Origin: CAYOHR01 sp964512145 | GTDB taxonomy: Bacteria; Bacteroidota; Bacteroidia; Flavobacteriales_G; JALEGO01 | DNA length: 64,000 nucleotides | Assembly (NCBI GenBank): GCA_964512145.1 | Contig: CAZEIM010000004.1 | Coordinates: 21,872 to 85,871, forward strand | Reading direction: 5' to 3' | Shown: positions 1 through 9,710 of the stretch, one piece after another | Position numbering within the stretch: position 1 is the stretch's first letter | How the letters are laid out: the number at the start of each line of letters is the position of its first letter | Made by a program: the position numbers and the translations under genes | Notes under the pieces: generated by a model | Told to the model about the DNA's origin: nothing | Seen by the model: only the letters and a program-made list of their open reading frames with translations | Database searches by the model: none

Positions 1-1
1 T

Positions 2-1297
2 ATATTAACCGTTACCGAAGGATTACGAAAAAAAGGGGAGCTCGATTTTGTGGGAGGATCATATTATGTTGCTCAGCTTACCAATAGGGTTGCTTCAGCG
101 GCTAATGTGGAATTTCATGCGCGAATTATTGTACAAAAACATATACAACGAGAATTGATAAAAATTTCATCCGAGACCATAAAAATGGCCTACGATGAAA
201 CTACCGATGTGTTTGATTTGTTAGATAAAGCAGAAGCAGATTTATATAAAGTAGCCGAAGGAAACATCCGCAAGAATTACGATAAAATGAGTACCTTAAT
301 TCATCAGGCGGTTAAAAAAATTGAAGAATTAAGCAAACAAACAGAGGGAATTAGTGGTGTTCCAACCGGTTTTAGAAATCTAGATCGGGTAACCTCCGGA
401 TTCCAAAAATCGGATATGATTATTTTAGCAGCTCGTCCGGGTATGGGTAAAACTGCTTTTGTGCTTTCTATGGCACGCAATTGCGCGGTAGAATTTAATA
501 AAGCGGTAGCCGTTTTTTCGCTTGAAATGTCGTCCTTGCAATTGGTTAACCGTTTAATTGCCAGTGAAACAGAACTTTCGGCAGAAAAGTTAAAAAGAGG
601 AAGTCTTGAGCCCCACGAGTGGGAGCAACTGCATGCCAAATTAAACAGATTGTCCGATGCTCCATTATTTATTGACGATACACCGGGGTTGTCCATTTTT
701 GAGTTACGAGCCAAATGCAGGAGGTTAAAAGCACAACATAATGTTGAATTAATTATTATCGATTATTTGCAATTGATGACCGGAGGGTCAGAAGCAAAAG
801 GAAACCGAGAACAGGAAATCAGCACCATCTCTCGATCAATTAAATCTATTGCTAAAGAATTGGATGTTCCTATAATTGCTTTATCACAGTTAAGCAGAGC
901 GGTTGAAACTAGAGGGGGCGATAAACGACCACAACTATCCGACTTACGTGAATCAGGTGCTATTGAACAAGATGCCGATATGGTAGCGTTTATCTACAGG
1001 CCGGAATATTATGGCCTAACCGAAGATGAAAATGGGAACAGTACTACCGGATTGGCCGAGTTAATTATTGCCAAGCATCGAAATGGAGCATTAGAAAGTG
1101 TTCAACTTAAATTTACGGCTCATTTAGCAAAATTTGAAGATTTTGAACATTATAACCAAGGGTTTACGCATGGAAATATATCAAAGTTAGAAGCTTCTAA
1201 TCAATTTGATACAGGGGATCAAAACGTTATAAGATCATCCAGATTAAATGATGATTTTATAGCCAATACAGATGATGAGGATGAGGTGCCTTTTTAA
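2..1297 (+). CDS. dnaB: Replicative DNA helicase DnaB, 5'-truncated by window edge
   Basis: This is the ring helicase that unwinds DNA at the replication fork and interacts with primase. The reading frame is open from base 2, so the gene begins outside the window; the GTG at 50 is an internal valine of the conserved stretch around GELDFVGG and not the start. Visible are the end of the N-terminal DnaB domain, the linker, and the full RecA-like ATPase domain. That domain has a Walker A motif ARPGMGKTAF near base 431, a Walker B strand LIIIDYLQLM near 755, and the SQLSRAVE(T)R motif near 885. The C-terminus is acidic (DDEDEVPF), as is common in this phylum. It is followed by 138 bp with no gene before rpoN. 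No intein or frameshift is seen. The family call is very secure. Confidence 0.97.
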   Translation: MLTVTEGLRKKGELDFVGGSYYVAQLTNRVASAANVEFHARIIVQKHIQRELIKISSETIKMAYDETTDVFDLLDKAEADLYKVAEGNIRKNYDKMSTLIHQAVKKIEELSKQTEGISGVPTGFRNLDRVTSGFQKSDMIILAARPGMGKTAFVLSMARNCAVEFNKAVAVFSLEMSSLQLVNRLIASETELSAEKLKRGSLEPHEWEQLHAKLNRLSDAPLFIDDTPGLSIFELRAKCRRLKAQHNVELIIIDYLQLMTGGSEAKGNREQEISTISRSIKSIAKELDVPIIALSQLSRAVETRGGDKRPQLSDLRESGAIEQDADMVAFIYRPEYYGLTEDENGNSTTGLAELIIAKHRNGALESVQLKFTAHLAKFEDFEHYNQGFTHGNISKLEASNQFDTGDQNVIRSSRLNDDFIANTDDEDEVPF

Positions 1298-1435
1298 TAG
1301 TCTCATTTAGATTTTTTTATCATTGGCATTTAATTTGCTTTGTTGAGGTTGATTGGTTGTGAAATTAAATTATTAACATTTTTTATCGAAACCTAACCCA
1401 ATTAATCGCGTAATAAAAAACTCAAATTAATTCCT

Positions 1436-2884
1436 ATGTTAAAGCAATCATTACAACAAAAATTACTTCAAAAGCTTTCTCCCCAGCAAATTCAGCTTAT
1501 GAAGTTATTGCAATTACCTACTTTGGCACTAGAACAACGCATTAAAGAAGAACTGGAAGAAAACCCCGCTTTAGACGAAGGAGAAGAAGAGGATATTGAA
1601 GATCCTTTATTGGATTCACAAACCGAAGAAGAAGATTCCTTTGAAAACTTTGAATTTGATGATTATTTGTCGGACGAAGATGATACGCCTGATTATAACC
1701 TGTATGCAAATAATCACAGTTCTGATGAGGAAGAAAGAAATATTCCATTTACCCAAAACAAAACATTTCACGATTTATTAAAAGCACAACTCGACCTAAG
1801 AGTACTAAGTGATCATGAGTATACTATTGCACAAGTAATTATTGGTAATTTAGATGATGCCGGTTATTTAAGAAGAGAATTATTAGCATTGGTGGATGAT
1901 TTGGCGTTTACCTATAATATAGAAACCAATGAAGAAGAAATTTTGAGCATTTTACATATTGTGCAGGAGTTTGATCCTCCTGGTATAGCTGCCCGATCCT
2001 TACAAGAGTGTTTGATGTTACAATTAGAAAGGAAAATACCGGCAACCGAACCTATAAAAATTGCTAAATTAATTTTACACAAGTGTTTTGATGAATTTAC
2101 TAAAAAGCACTACGAAAAAATTATTCACAAAATTGGAATTACAGAAAAAGAGCTAAAAGTATCGGTTGAGGAAATATTAAAATTAAATCCAAAACCCGGA
2201 AATAGCTTAACAGAGTCGGTAAAACAAGTAGAGCAAATAATTCCTGATTTTATAATTCAACATATAGATGGAAAACTCGAATTAATTATAAATTCACGAA
2301 ATATTCCAGAATTGCGATTAAACCGAAAGTATTCCGAAATGATTGAGAGTTATTATGAGAAAAAAAGTAAATTAAATTCGGAAGACAAAAAGGCTTTATT
2401 GTTTGTAAAACAAAAGCTGGACGCGGCTAAGTGGTTTATAGATGCTATTAAACAACGACAGCAAACCTTATTATTAACCATGGATGCGATATTGCAATAT
2501 CAAAAAGAGTATTTTTTAACAGGGGATGAAACAAAGTTAAAGCCTATGATATTAAAAGATATTGCCGACAAAGTAGGCTTAGATATTTCTACTATTTCTA
2601 GGGTAGTGAATAGCAAATATGCACAAACGCCTTATGGCACCTTTTTATTAAAAACTTTTTTTTCGGAAGCATTAACAACCGATGATGGAGAAGAGGTATC
2701 GTCCAGAGAGGTTAAAAAAATACTGCAAGATTTAATTGAACAAGAAAATAAAAAAAGCCCAATTACAGATGAGCAACTTGCAGAGTTGTTACAAAAGAAA
2801 GGATATAATATTGCCCGAAGAACCATTGCGAAATATAGAGATCAATTAAACATTCCGGTAGCTCGTTTACGCAAAGAAATTTAG
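1436..2884 (+). CDS. rpoN: RNA polymerase sigma-54 factor RpoN
   Basis: Sigma-54 directs RNA polymerase to -24/-12 promoters that need AAA+ activators. At 482 aa it has normal family length. The Gln/Leu-rich region I (residues 1-50, starting MLKQSLQQKLLQKLSPQQ) binds activators. A very acidic region II spans about 50-110, and the core-binding domain about 115-330. A helix-turn-helix stretch lies around DISTISRVVNSKYAQTPYG near residues 380-400. The diagnostic RpoN box ARRTIAKYRDQL is close to the C-terminus and reads -12/-24 DNA. The ATG at 1436 starts exactly at the conserved N-terminus. It stands alone, convergent with the secreted-protein genes at 3018. No enhancer-binding protein is encoded in this window. 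Confidence 0.97.
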   Translation: MLKQSLQQKLLQKLSPQQIQLMKLLQLPTLALEQRIKEELEENPALDEGEEEDIEDPLLDSQTEEEDSFENFEFDDYLSDEDDTPDYNLYANNHSSDEEERNIPFTQNKTFHDLLKAQLDLRVLSDHEYTIAQVIIGNLDDAGYLRRELLALVDDLAFTYNIETNEEEILSILHIVQEFDPPGIAARSLQECLMLQLERKIPATEPIKIAKLILHKCFDEFTKKHYEKIIHKIGITEKELKVSVEEILKLNPKPGNSLTESVKQVEQIIPDFIIQHIDGKLELIINSRNIPELRLNRKYSEMIESYYEKKSKLNSEDKKALLFVKQKLDAAKWFIDAIKQRQQTLLLTMDAILQYQKEYFLTGDETKLKPMILKDIADKVGLDISTISRVVNSKYAQTPYGTFLLKTFFSEALTTDDGEEVSSREVKKILQDLIEQENKKSPITDEQLAELLQKKGYNIARRTIAKYRDQLNIPVARLRKEI

Positions 2885-3017
2885 GATTATCGGAAAGCAC
2901 GTTAAATTTAAAATATCAGCTAGTTACAGGGTTTAATATCATTTTTTGGTGTTTTTTATCGTGGCACGTTGAATCGACCACTAGTGCTAAGTTAATTTTT
3001 CAAACTTAAATTCTTAA

Positions 3018-5891
3018 TTACTTTGCAATTATTTTTCCTTTTACAATACATTCATTTTTTTGAACGATTTCAAATATTAATACCCCATGAACTAATTCTT
3101 CTTTTCTAAGCTGAATTTGAGAGGTTTCGATAAAAGACTTTTTGTGAATTAATCTTCCTTCCATAGTGTAAACATTTAGTTGTATATCGCTATATTTTTT
3201 ATCGAGTGTAATGGTAGCTATATCGTTAAATGGATTGGGGAACACTTTTGCTATATTTTCTTCTGAGATATAATTTAATTGCACACTAACTTCTTCAATA
3301 AAATCTGAAAATTTCCCTATGGTATTAAATTCGGTATTTGTAATAATGGGTTCATTAAAATCAAAATATATAGCAGCTGTATTGGTTATTACTGTTCCAT
3401 CCGGATTATTTGGAATTTGCTGTATTTTAAATTTTACAAAACCATTACTTTCGGGTTCGTTGGTGTTACTATCAGGCAATAAAATATTTGGGAAGTAAAA
3501 TTTAGCAATTCTTTCACCATAAACAGTGTATTCATATGGATGACTAGATGTTCCAGGTATAAGGGTCGTAATATCTAAAAATGACGAAATAGTATCTAAT
3601 ATAAATATATTAAATGCAGTATCGGTTCCCGTGTTTTGAAATCTAATTCTATATTCTAATTCATCTGTATTGGTAATAAATTTTTCATTATTCACTCCTT
3701 TTGGATAAGCGTATTTATCGTTTGGATCATATGCTCCAATATTTTCTTGACAATCAATGGATATAAATGGGGCAGCATCATTTTCAGGTAAAATGGTAAC
3801 AAATCCTAAACTGTTAAATCCTGCACAACCTTCAATCGTAACAGATGGGGGCTGCGGTAAAATATAAAAAGGAGATTGTTCCGCTTGCATTCTATAGGTG
3901 CTTCCATTACCTGGAATAAGAACTTCAGTAAATAAACCACTATTTAATTGAAATGGAGATACTCCATACATTAAATCATCTTCAATAATAATATAATTTA
4001 ATGGAGCCGACATATTTCCGGGGCCAACATTTGACACAGTAAATTCTATGGTGTCATTTATACATCTGCCATCTACGGTAATTATTGATCCATCCCAAGA
4101 GGGGTCTGTAAGTAAGCAAATACTGTCCGGATATATATGAGCTTGAGTACAGTGTGTTTGGCCCAACACAGTAGAGTCACAATTTACGGTAAAATTTACG
4201 GTAAAGTTTCCGCAAGTTCCATAGGGAATTTGACCAACATCAAATCTAAAGGTATTTCCGGATAAAAAATTGTAAGGAATTGAAGCTGAATTTATTTCTA
4301 TGTATGGATCAAAATCGATTAAAATATAAGCAGAATCCGATATTTCGGTACCTAAATTGCAATATTTAACGGTATAGTTATTTGAAAAGCATCTTCTTAA
4401 ATATGGAGCAGAAATATCAACCGTTAAATATGGACAAATAATAATGGGCACAAATGGAATATTTAAGGTAGAGTCTTCAATTAATTGCATATTAAACGTG
4501 TCGGATAAACAACTGTTTAATTCAAAATAGGGGAGGTAATTTTTTATAACCACTTCATATTGCGATGTATCTAAATACATTTCAAAGTACCCGGTATCGT
4601 TGGAAGAAGCGTACAAGGTAATGCCTAAATTTTGATCGTACGCTTGTATATAAGCATATCTTAGTCCTTTTTCAGTTGTTTGTAAGGTACAATTGGCGTT
4701 TTCATCATGATAAATTATTCCGGAAAATTTAAAGTCGTAGGAATTTGATAAGCTGTCAATTTTTTGTATAAAGGCATGGTCTGGAAAGAAAAAGGTATTA
4801 AATACGATCGCATTATTATCGGCAGATGATTTTATGGTGCCCGAATAATATATTTGGCTGGTGGGTGCTTTTTTATGCCAAACTATGTTTGCATTTAGGT
4901 CAATTTTAGTAATATATTTTAATGTTTTTCCATTATTATATTCTAATAGTATATGTTGGTCAGAGGTTATATCGCTACTAGGTTTGTCAAACCCGTAGAT
5001 GTGCATTGGCTTTGATATAAATGAAACGCTATCTAAATTGTCATTTACAGTAAATAAATTAATTTCTCCTAATGTGGTATTAGATACCACTAAAAACTGT
5101 GAGCTGCTAATTTTATAAAAGCCCGAAAAAGAGTTGGAATTATTTCCCCAATTGTAATTTTTAGTACTTAATGAGTCTCCTGTATCGTTAAACTTAAATA
5201 AAAAATAATCGCTGTTAGTAAATCCAAAGGGTACATATCCTTTATTAGCAATAATAAATTGTTGTGGATTTATTTCTTGTACCTGAATGCCTGTATTGGT
5301 TGTAAGATCATTCCCTAAAGCGTAATTTTTTTGCCATATTAAATTTCCGTTAGCATCAATCTTTAGTATGGAGGTATACCGACTATTGTCAAAACCCGAA
5401 ATATTCTGAAAATTGGTAGATGTATAGGTAATGTAGATAAAATTATCAGAAGATTGTATGCTATGAATTCCTGAATTTAATGGATTAGCCAGTTTTTCAA
5501 TGGTTAATGTTTTAGAAAACAATATATTTCCGGCAGAATCAATTTTGGTTAATTCAAATAGCGTAGAATCAAAAAATCCACCTATTCCCTGATATGAATA
5601 TCCTAAAATTAATAAGTTTTGATCCGATAAATGAAGCAGATCAAATGCATTTGTTTGAAGTAGAAGAGGAGCATTTACATAATGTTGAAGTATTCCGTTT
5701 GAATCGGTTGTAAAATACACCGGAGAAGAAACTCCAATTTTTTCTCCAATAACAGCAAAACCTCCCTGTGGGAATTCTTCTACGTCTATTATTTTATCGG
5801 TATATGTTGTGCTATATTCTTGTAACCATCCTTGCGTAAAAGAATGAAAGGTTAAAAATACAGATAAAAAAAGCGTTAAATAAATTTTCAT
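3018..5891 (-). CDS. Large secreted protein with type A T9SS sorting domain
   Basis: A 957-aa exported protein of unknown substrate. A signal peptide (MKIYLTLFLSVFLTFHSFTQ) is followed by about 360 residues of weak beta-propeller-like repeats (FDS..L..LTKIDSAGNILF type). An SdrD/carboxypeptidase-regulatory-like beta-sandwich follows around residue 390 (SGIIYHDENANCTLQ). The conserved repeat-type domain around 720-870 has YDPNDKYAYPKG and the RFQNTGTDTAFN motif that I associate with the DUF7619 family. The last 75 residues (VFPNPFNDIATITL ... VKGKIIAK) are a type A T9SS C-terminal signal. The start lies 4 bp from the end of the upstream gene, so it is co-transcribed with the two SBBP genes. 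It is probably cell-surface attached or released. The T9SS call is strong; the function is unknown. Confidence 0.88.
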   Translation of the reverse strand: MKIYLTLFLSVFLTFHSFTQGWLQEYSTTYTDKIIDVEEFPQGGFAVIGEKIGVSSPVYFTTDSNGILQHYVNAPLLLQTNAFDLLHLSDQNLLILGYSYQGIGGFFDSTLFELTKIDSAGNILFSKTLTIEKLANPLNSGIHSIQSSDNFIYITYTSTNFQNISGFDNSRYTSILKIDANGNLIWQKNYALGNDLTTNTGIQVQEINPQQFIIANKGYVPFGFTNSDYFLFKFNDTGDSLSTKNYNWGNNSNSFSGFYKISSSQFLVVSNTTLGEINLFTVNDNLDSVSFISKPMHIYGFDKPSSDITSDQHILLEYNNGKTLKYITKIDLNANIVWHKKAPTSQIYYSGTIKSSADNNAIVFNTFFFPDHAFIQKIDSLSNSYDFKFSGIIYHDENANCTLQTTEKGLRYAYIQAYDQNLGITLYASSNDTGYFEMYLDTSQYEVVIKNYLPYFELNSCLSDTFNMQLIEDSTLNIPFVPIIICPYLTVDISAPYLRRCFSNNYTVKYCNLGTEISDSAYILIDFDPYIEINSASIPYNFLSGNTFRFDVGQIPYGTCGNFTVNFTVNCDSTVLGQTHCTQAHIYPDSICLLTDPSWDGSIITVDGRCINDTIEFTVSNVGPGNMSAPLNYIIIEDDLMYGVSPFQLNSGLFTEVLIPGNGSTYRMQAEQSPFYILPQPPSVTIEGCAGFNSLGFVTILPENDAAPFISIDCQENIGAYDPNDKYAYPKGVNNEKFITNTDELEYRIRFQNTGTDTAFNIFILDTISSFLDITTLIPGTSSHPYEYTVYGERIAKFYFPNILLPDSNTNEPESNGFVKFKIQQIPNNPDGTVITNTAAIYFDFNEPIITNTEFNTIGKFSDFIEEVSVQLNYISEENIAKVFPNPFNDIATITLDKKYSDIQLNVYTMEGRLIHKKSFIETSQIQLRKEELVHGVLIFEIVQKNECIVKGKIIAK

Positions 5892-5895
5892 AATG

Positions 5896-8800
5896 TTATC
5901 GAGTTAGTGTTAAATATCCCTTGTATTCTCCTATGATGTCATTATTAATATCTTTAAAATTTATTAAATAATAGTAAACACCTTCGGGAGCATCTGTTGT
6001 ATTGTTTATTTTGCCATTCCAACCAATATTTTCTGAGTTTTCGTCTACTTTTATTTCATATATTTTTATCCCCCACCGGTTGTAAATTTCAATTTCATAT
6101 CTTCTGCAAAAATCACCAAAAACCGGTTGAAATATTTCATTGGCAGCATCTCCATTGGGGGAAAAAATATTGGGGAATATTCTTTTGGTAATATCTATAA
6201 AAACTGGCACTTCTTTAGTTATTGAGTCTGAAACATTCGGGTAATTAGGACAAACGGAGGGTTTTGATACTTTTAGTGATACTTCGTACGTATTGGTATA
6301 ATTTGAATAAACATGTTTTGGCTGCATTGACCTACTGCTTGATCCATCTCCAAAGTTCCATTCATATTTTATTGCATCTTTTATGGTGGGTATAAATTCA
6401 ACTTCATAGGCACAGGTATCTACAAAGTATTCGAAATTTATTCTTAATGGGGAGTCATTTATAATACCAATATTTACCTGAGCGGTATCTTTACATCCAT
6501 ACATATTAGTTCCAACTACTTCATAGGTTATGGGGGTGTAAGGAGTTGATAAAGGATTTGATGAGGTGTAACTATTTAAATACAATGGGGGAGACCATAC
6601 ATAAAAATTTGCTCCTACTGCTTGTAATGGTATGGTAGTTCCTGAACATACCATAGTATCTTTTGTAACACTAACGGTAGGGGTAGGAAATAGTTCCAAT
6701 GTTATGGTATCGTATGCATAACACAATCCAATATTGGATTGTAGAATATAGTCGCTTGTATTAAGTGGACAAACCGTTAAAGTATCGTTATACGATAATT
6801 CTAATGGCCAAAACACAATTCCATTGGTTTGGGCAATGAGTGACACGCATTCATTCGGACAAAATCCAGTAACAGGGCTAATTATTTGTATATTAGGAAA
6901 ACTATCTACCTCTACGGTTACATATCCGGTATCATTACATCCAAATATATTTGAACCAACCACTTCAAATAATGTGTTTTGGGTGGGACTAGCCAATGGA
7001 CTGTTGCTGGTAGAGTCATTAAGCCATTGAGATGGAGACCATATATAATTTAAAGCACCTATGGCCCAAAGGGAGGCAGATGATCCAATGCATATCGTGG
7101 TGTCTGAACTTACCGTGATGCTAGGCTCTGGATAAACAGTAATAGATAAAGCTTTTGTAGTAGTACAACCTGGTAAAATTGCATACGCTGTGTAATTAGT
7201 ACTTACATTAGGACAAACATTTACAGAGTCTGAAAAAACCCCTAAACTTGGCCAAAACACCGTTCCATTGCTAATAGCGATTAATTGTGTGCATGATCCG
7301 GGANNNNNNNNNNNNNGTCTGTTGCTGATAAAACCAAATTTGGTTGTTGTCCAAGAGTAATCGTTTTGGTTAGAATTATAGTGTCGGCCGGATTAGAAAT
7401 TGTTAATATAACCGTGTAGGTACCCGGATTGTTATAACAAGCATTTGATCCAAAAGAACTGCTGGCACCAGGGAAACTCCAATTTACTTGATTTGTATTG
7501 GATTCGTCATCAAAACTTGGAGGTATAAAGGTAATACAATTTGGGGCACATAAAATGCCTGTAAATGTAATATCACCCGAACTAACTATACAATTACTGG
7601 ATTTAGCAATTCTGGGGCTTACATAACTTTTTCCAATATAAGCATCGCTTAATCCACTATAAGTTCCTATAGGTAAATCATCACTAAATGTATTTCCGCA
7701 TATATAAAATGGATTATCTCCATCGATAGACAGAATACGATCTTGTTTATTTCCACCCACATACATGGCACTTCGTAAACTAAAATTGGGCAATAATTCA
7801 ACTAAAAACCCATCCATAACACCTTGATAGTTGTTTATTAAACTGTCGCCTGTTAACGAATCGCTGGTTGTTGAGCCTACTACGGTAATAAAATTATCTC
7901 GCTCAGATATATTTACATTGTATCCAATATCATTACCATTACCGCCAATATAGGTGGCGTACACAAGCTTGCAGGTATCGGTAAATTTTGCTATAAAAAC
8001 ATCACTTCCTAATTTTTTAAACTCTTGGTAAATAGTACTTCCAAAAACAATATTGGAATCGCTTAAGGTAAGCCCTGTTATTACAACATTACCACATTTG
8101 TCTGCATCAATTCCATACCCCTCCTCATTGTTTTCGCCTCCATAATATGTTCCCCATATACGAGTTCCTAAAGTGTCAATTTTCATAATAAACGCATCGG
8201 ATGCGCCTAATAAAGAGTCTCTAAAGGAAATTGGAAAAGAAAATGTTGTATCAATAAGGGAAGAATCAAATCCGGCTATGTTATAGGCAAAGTTACTAAA
8301 AGTAGTTCCTACAGCGAATATAAAAGAATCTTGACCTACCACAATATCGTAAATTTGATCGTTTTGATTTCCTCCATAATAACTACCCCACTCTCTGGTT
8401 CCTGAAGAATCAAATTTGGCTATAAACCCATCTCTGCCTGAATCAATGTTTTCTTGATAAGAAAAAGGGGTGCTAATATTAGAATTACTTCTTGTGTATC
8501 CTGCAACATAGACTTTTTCTCTTTGTCTATCTATTGAAATAGACCTAGCTATATCCGTTGAATCTCCACCATAAAAAGTTGTCCATCGTAATTGCCCTGT
8601 AACATCAAATTTAGATATAAATGCGTCAAATTCCCCTCCACCGTACATAGGTTGATGAGATAGGGTGTCGCCAAATAATGTATCTTGAGATGTGTATCCG
8701 CATATATACGCATTGAGTTGATTATCAATATCCACACCTCTGCTAACATTTTCTCCATTACCCCCTAAATAGGTAGTCCAATTTAATGTTCCGTTGAGTT

Positions 8801-9671
8801 GGTATTGAGATAAAAAAGCATCGGATAATCCGCCTCCAAATGTATGTTGATATGCACCAGTTGTAGATATATTTTGTACACTATTTGTGGTACCGGTAAC
8901 ATAAAAAATCAGGTCTGATTTTTTAATCGAATAAGCCACTTCTGAGCTCGTATCTCCAAAATATGTTTGCCAGGTAATTACAGGGTCAATAACTATGGTT
9001 TTTGATTCATGGTATTCATCTATCTTAAAGGTAACTTCATCGTTATTTAATTGGTATGATGAAGCGATAAATTGATTTGGACTATCTTGAAAAAAAGTAA
9101 CCGGTTTGCTTTCAGTAATCAACCCTAAAGGATTTTGTAAAATAATGTCTCCTTCTTTCTGGCTTATCGAATGAAAACCAGCATATTTTTGTTTAATCTC
9201 GTCAATTTTTCCTCCTGGCTTAATAACATATTCATATTTCAGTTGATGATCTTTAAAATAGAAACTTACATCAATATTTGGGTATATGTTTTCATATATA
9301 ATATTTGATACAACGGGTATATTGGTATGTGTTGTTTTTCCATATATATTTATATACGTATTTAACTCAAATGCTTTAATATTTGCCCGATCATTTTTAT
9401 TTGCCCAGCTAACATCTATTCTTGAAGATTCTATATTTGGAGTCTTGTTAGCATATAATTCATAACTAAACCCATGGTTATAAAAACAAATCTTAAAATC
9501 ATCGTTGTGATAATAATAAAGAACGTCTTCATGTACAAGACCATGTTGGTTTTTAAGTTGACCAACATTTTTAATAAAAACATTGTTTTCAGAAAACATA
9601 CACAAAGTGCTTAGTAAAAATATATTAAGCGAACCAAGTACTTTTATTGTATATATGTATTTATTAAACAT
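5896..9671 (-). CDS. Giant secreted SBBP-repeat protein, type B T9SS (gliding-motility) C-terminus, split by assembly gap
   Basis: One gene appears as two pieces (7281-9671 and 5896-7260) because 13 Ns at 7304-7316 shift the frame. Reading upstream from 7260 in the second frame gives PGSCTQLIAISNGTVFWPSLG, which matches the paralogue at 9711-13979 (CEGEC...VFWPDLG). The real gap must therefore be 2 mod 3 in length; 8 bases would fit the paralogue. In order: a signal peptide (MFNKYIYTIKVLGS...), an N-terminal domain with FIKNVGQLKNQHG, about seven SBBP beta-propeller repeats (..WTTYLGGNGEN.., ..WGSYYGGNQND..), a PKD-like domain, two copies of a bipartite Cys-rich module (residues about 800-1100), a PKD (YEWNFGDGSS), and the gliding-motility C-terminal domain (IFPNIFSPNGDAAN, YNRWGIKIYE). 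Likely a surface adhesin or appendage protein; the function is inferred only. Confidence 0.85.
7304..7316. other. Assembly gap (13 N)
   Basis: A run of 13 undetermined bases inside a single gene. The flanking reading frames do not agree across 13 bases but would for a length of 2 mod 3, so the stated size is not the true size. Confidence 0.98.
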
Positions 9672-9710
9672 ATTTTATGAGTTTATGATCATCGTTCTAA
9701 AATAGCATTA

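Noticed and set aside
50..52. GTG as the start of dnaB
   Set aside because: The frame is open to the window edge and the upstream codons (LTVTEGLRKKGELDF) are conserved DnaB sequence.
5896..7260. Independent gene starting at 7260
   Set aside because: Its frame extends upstream without a stop to the N-gap, and the paralogue shows it is the 3' part of one gene.
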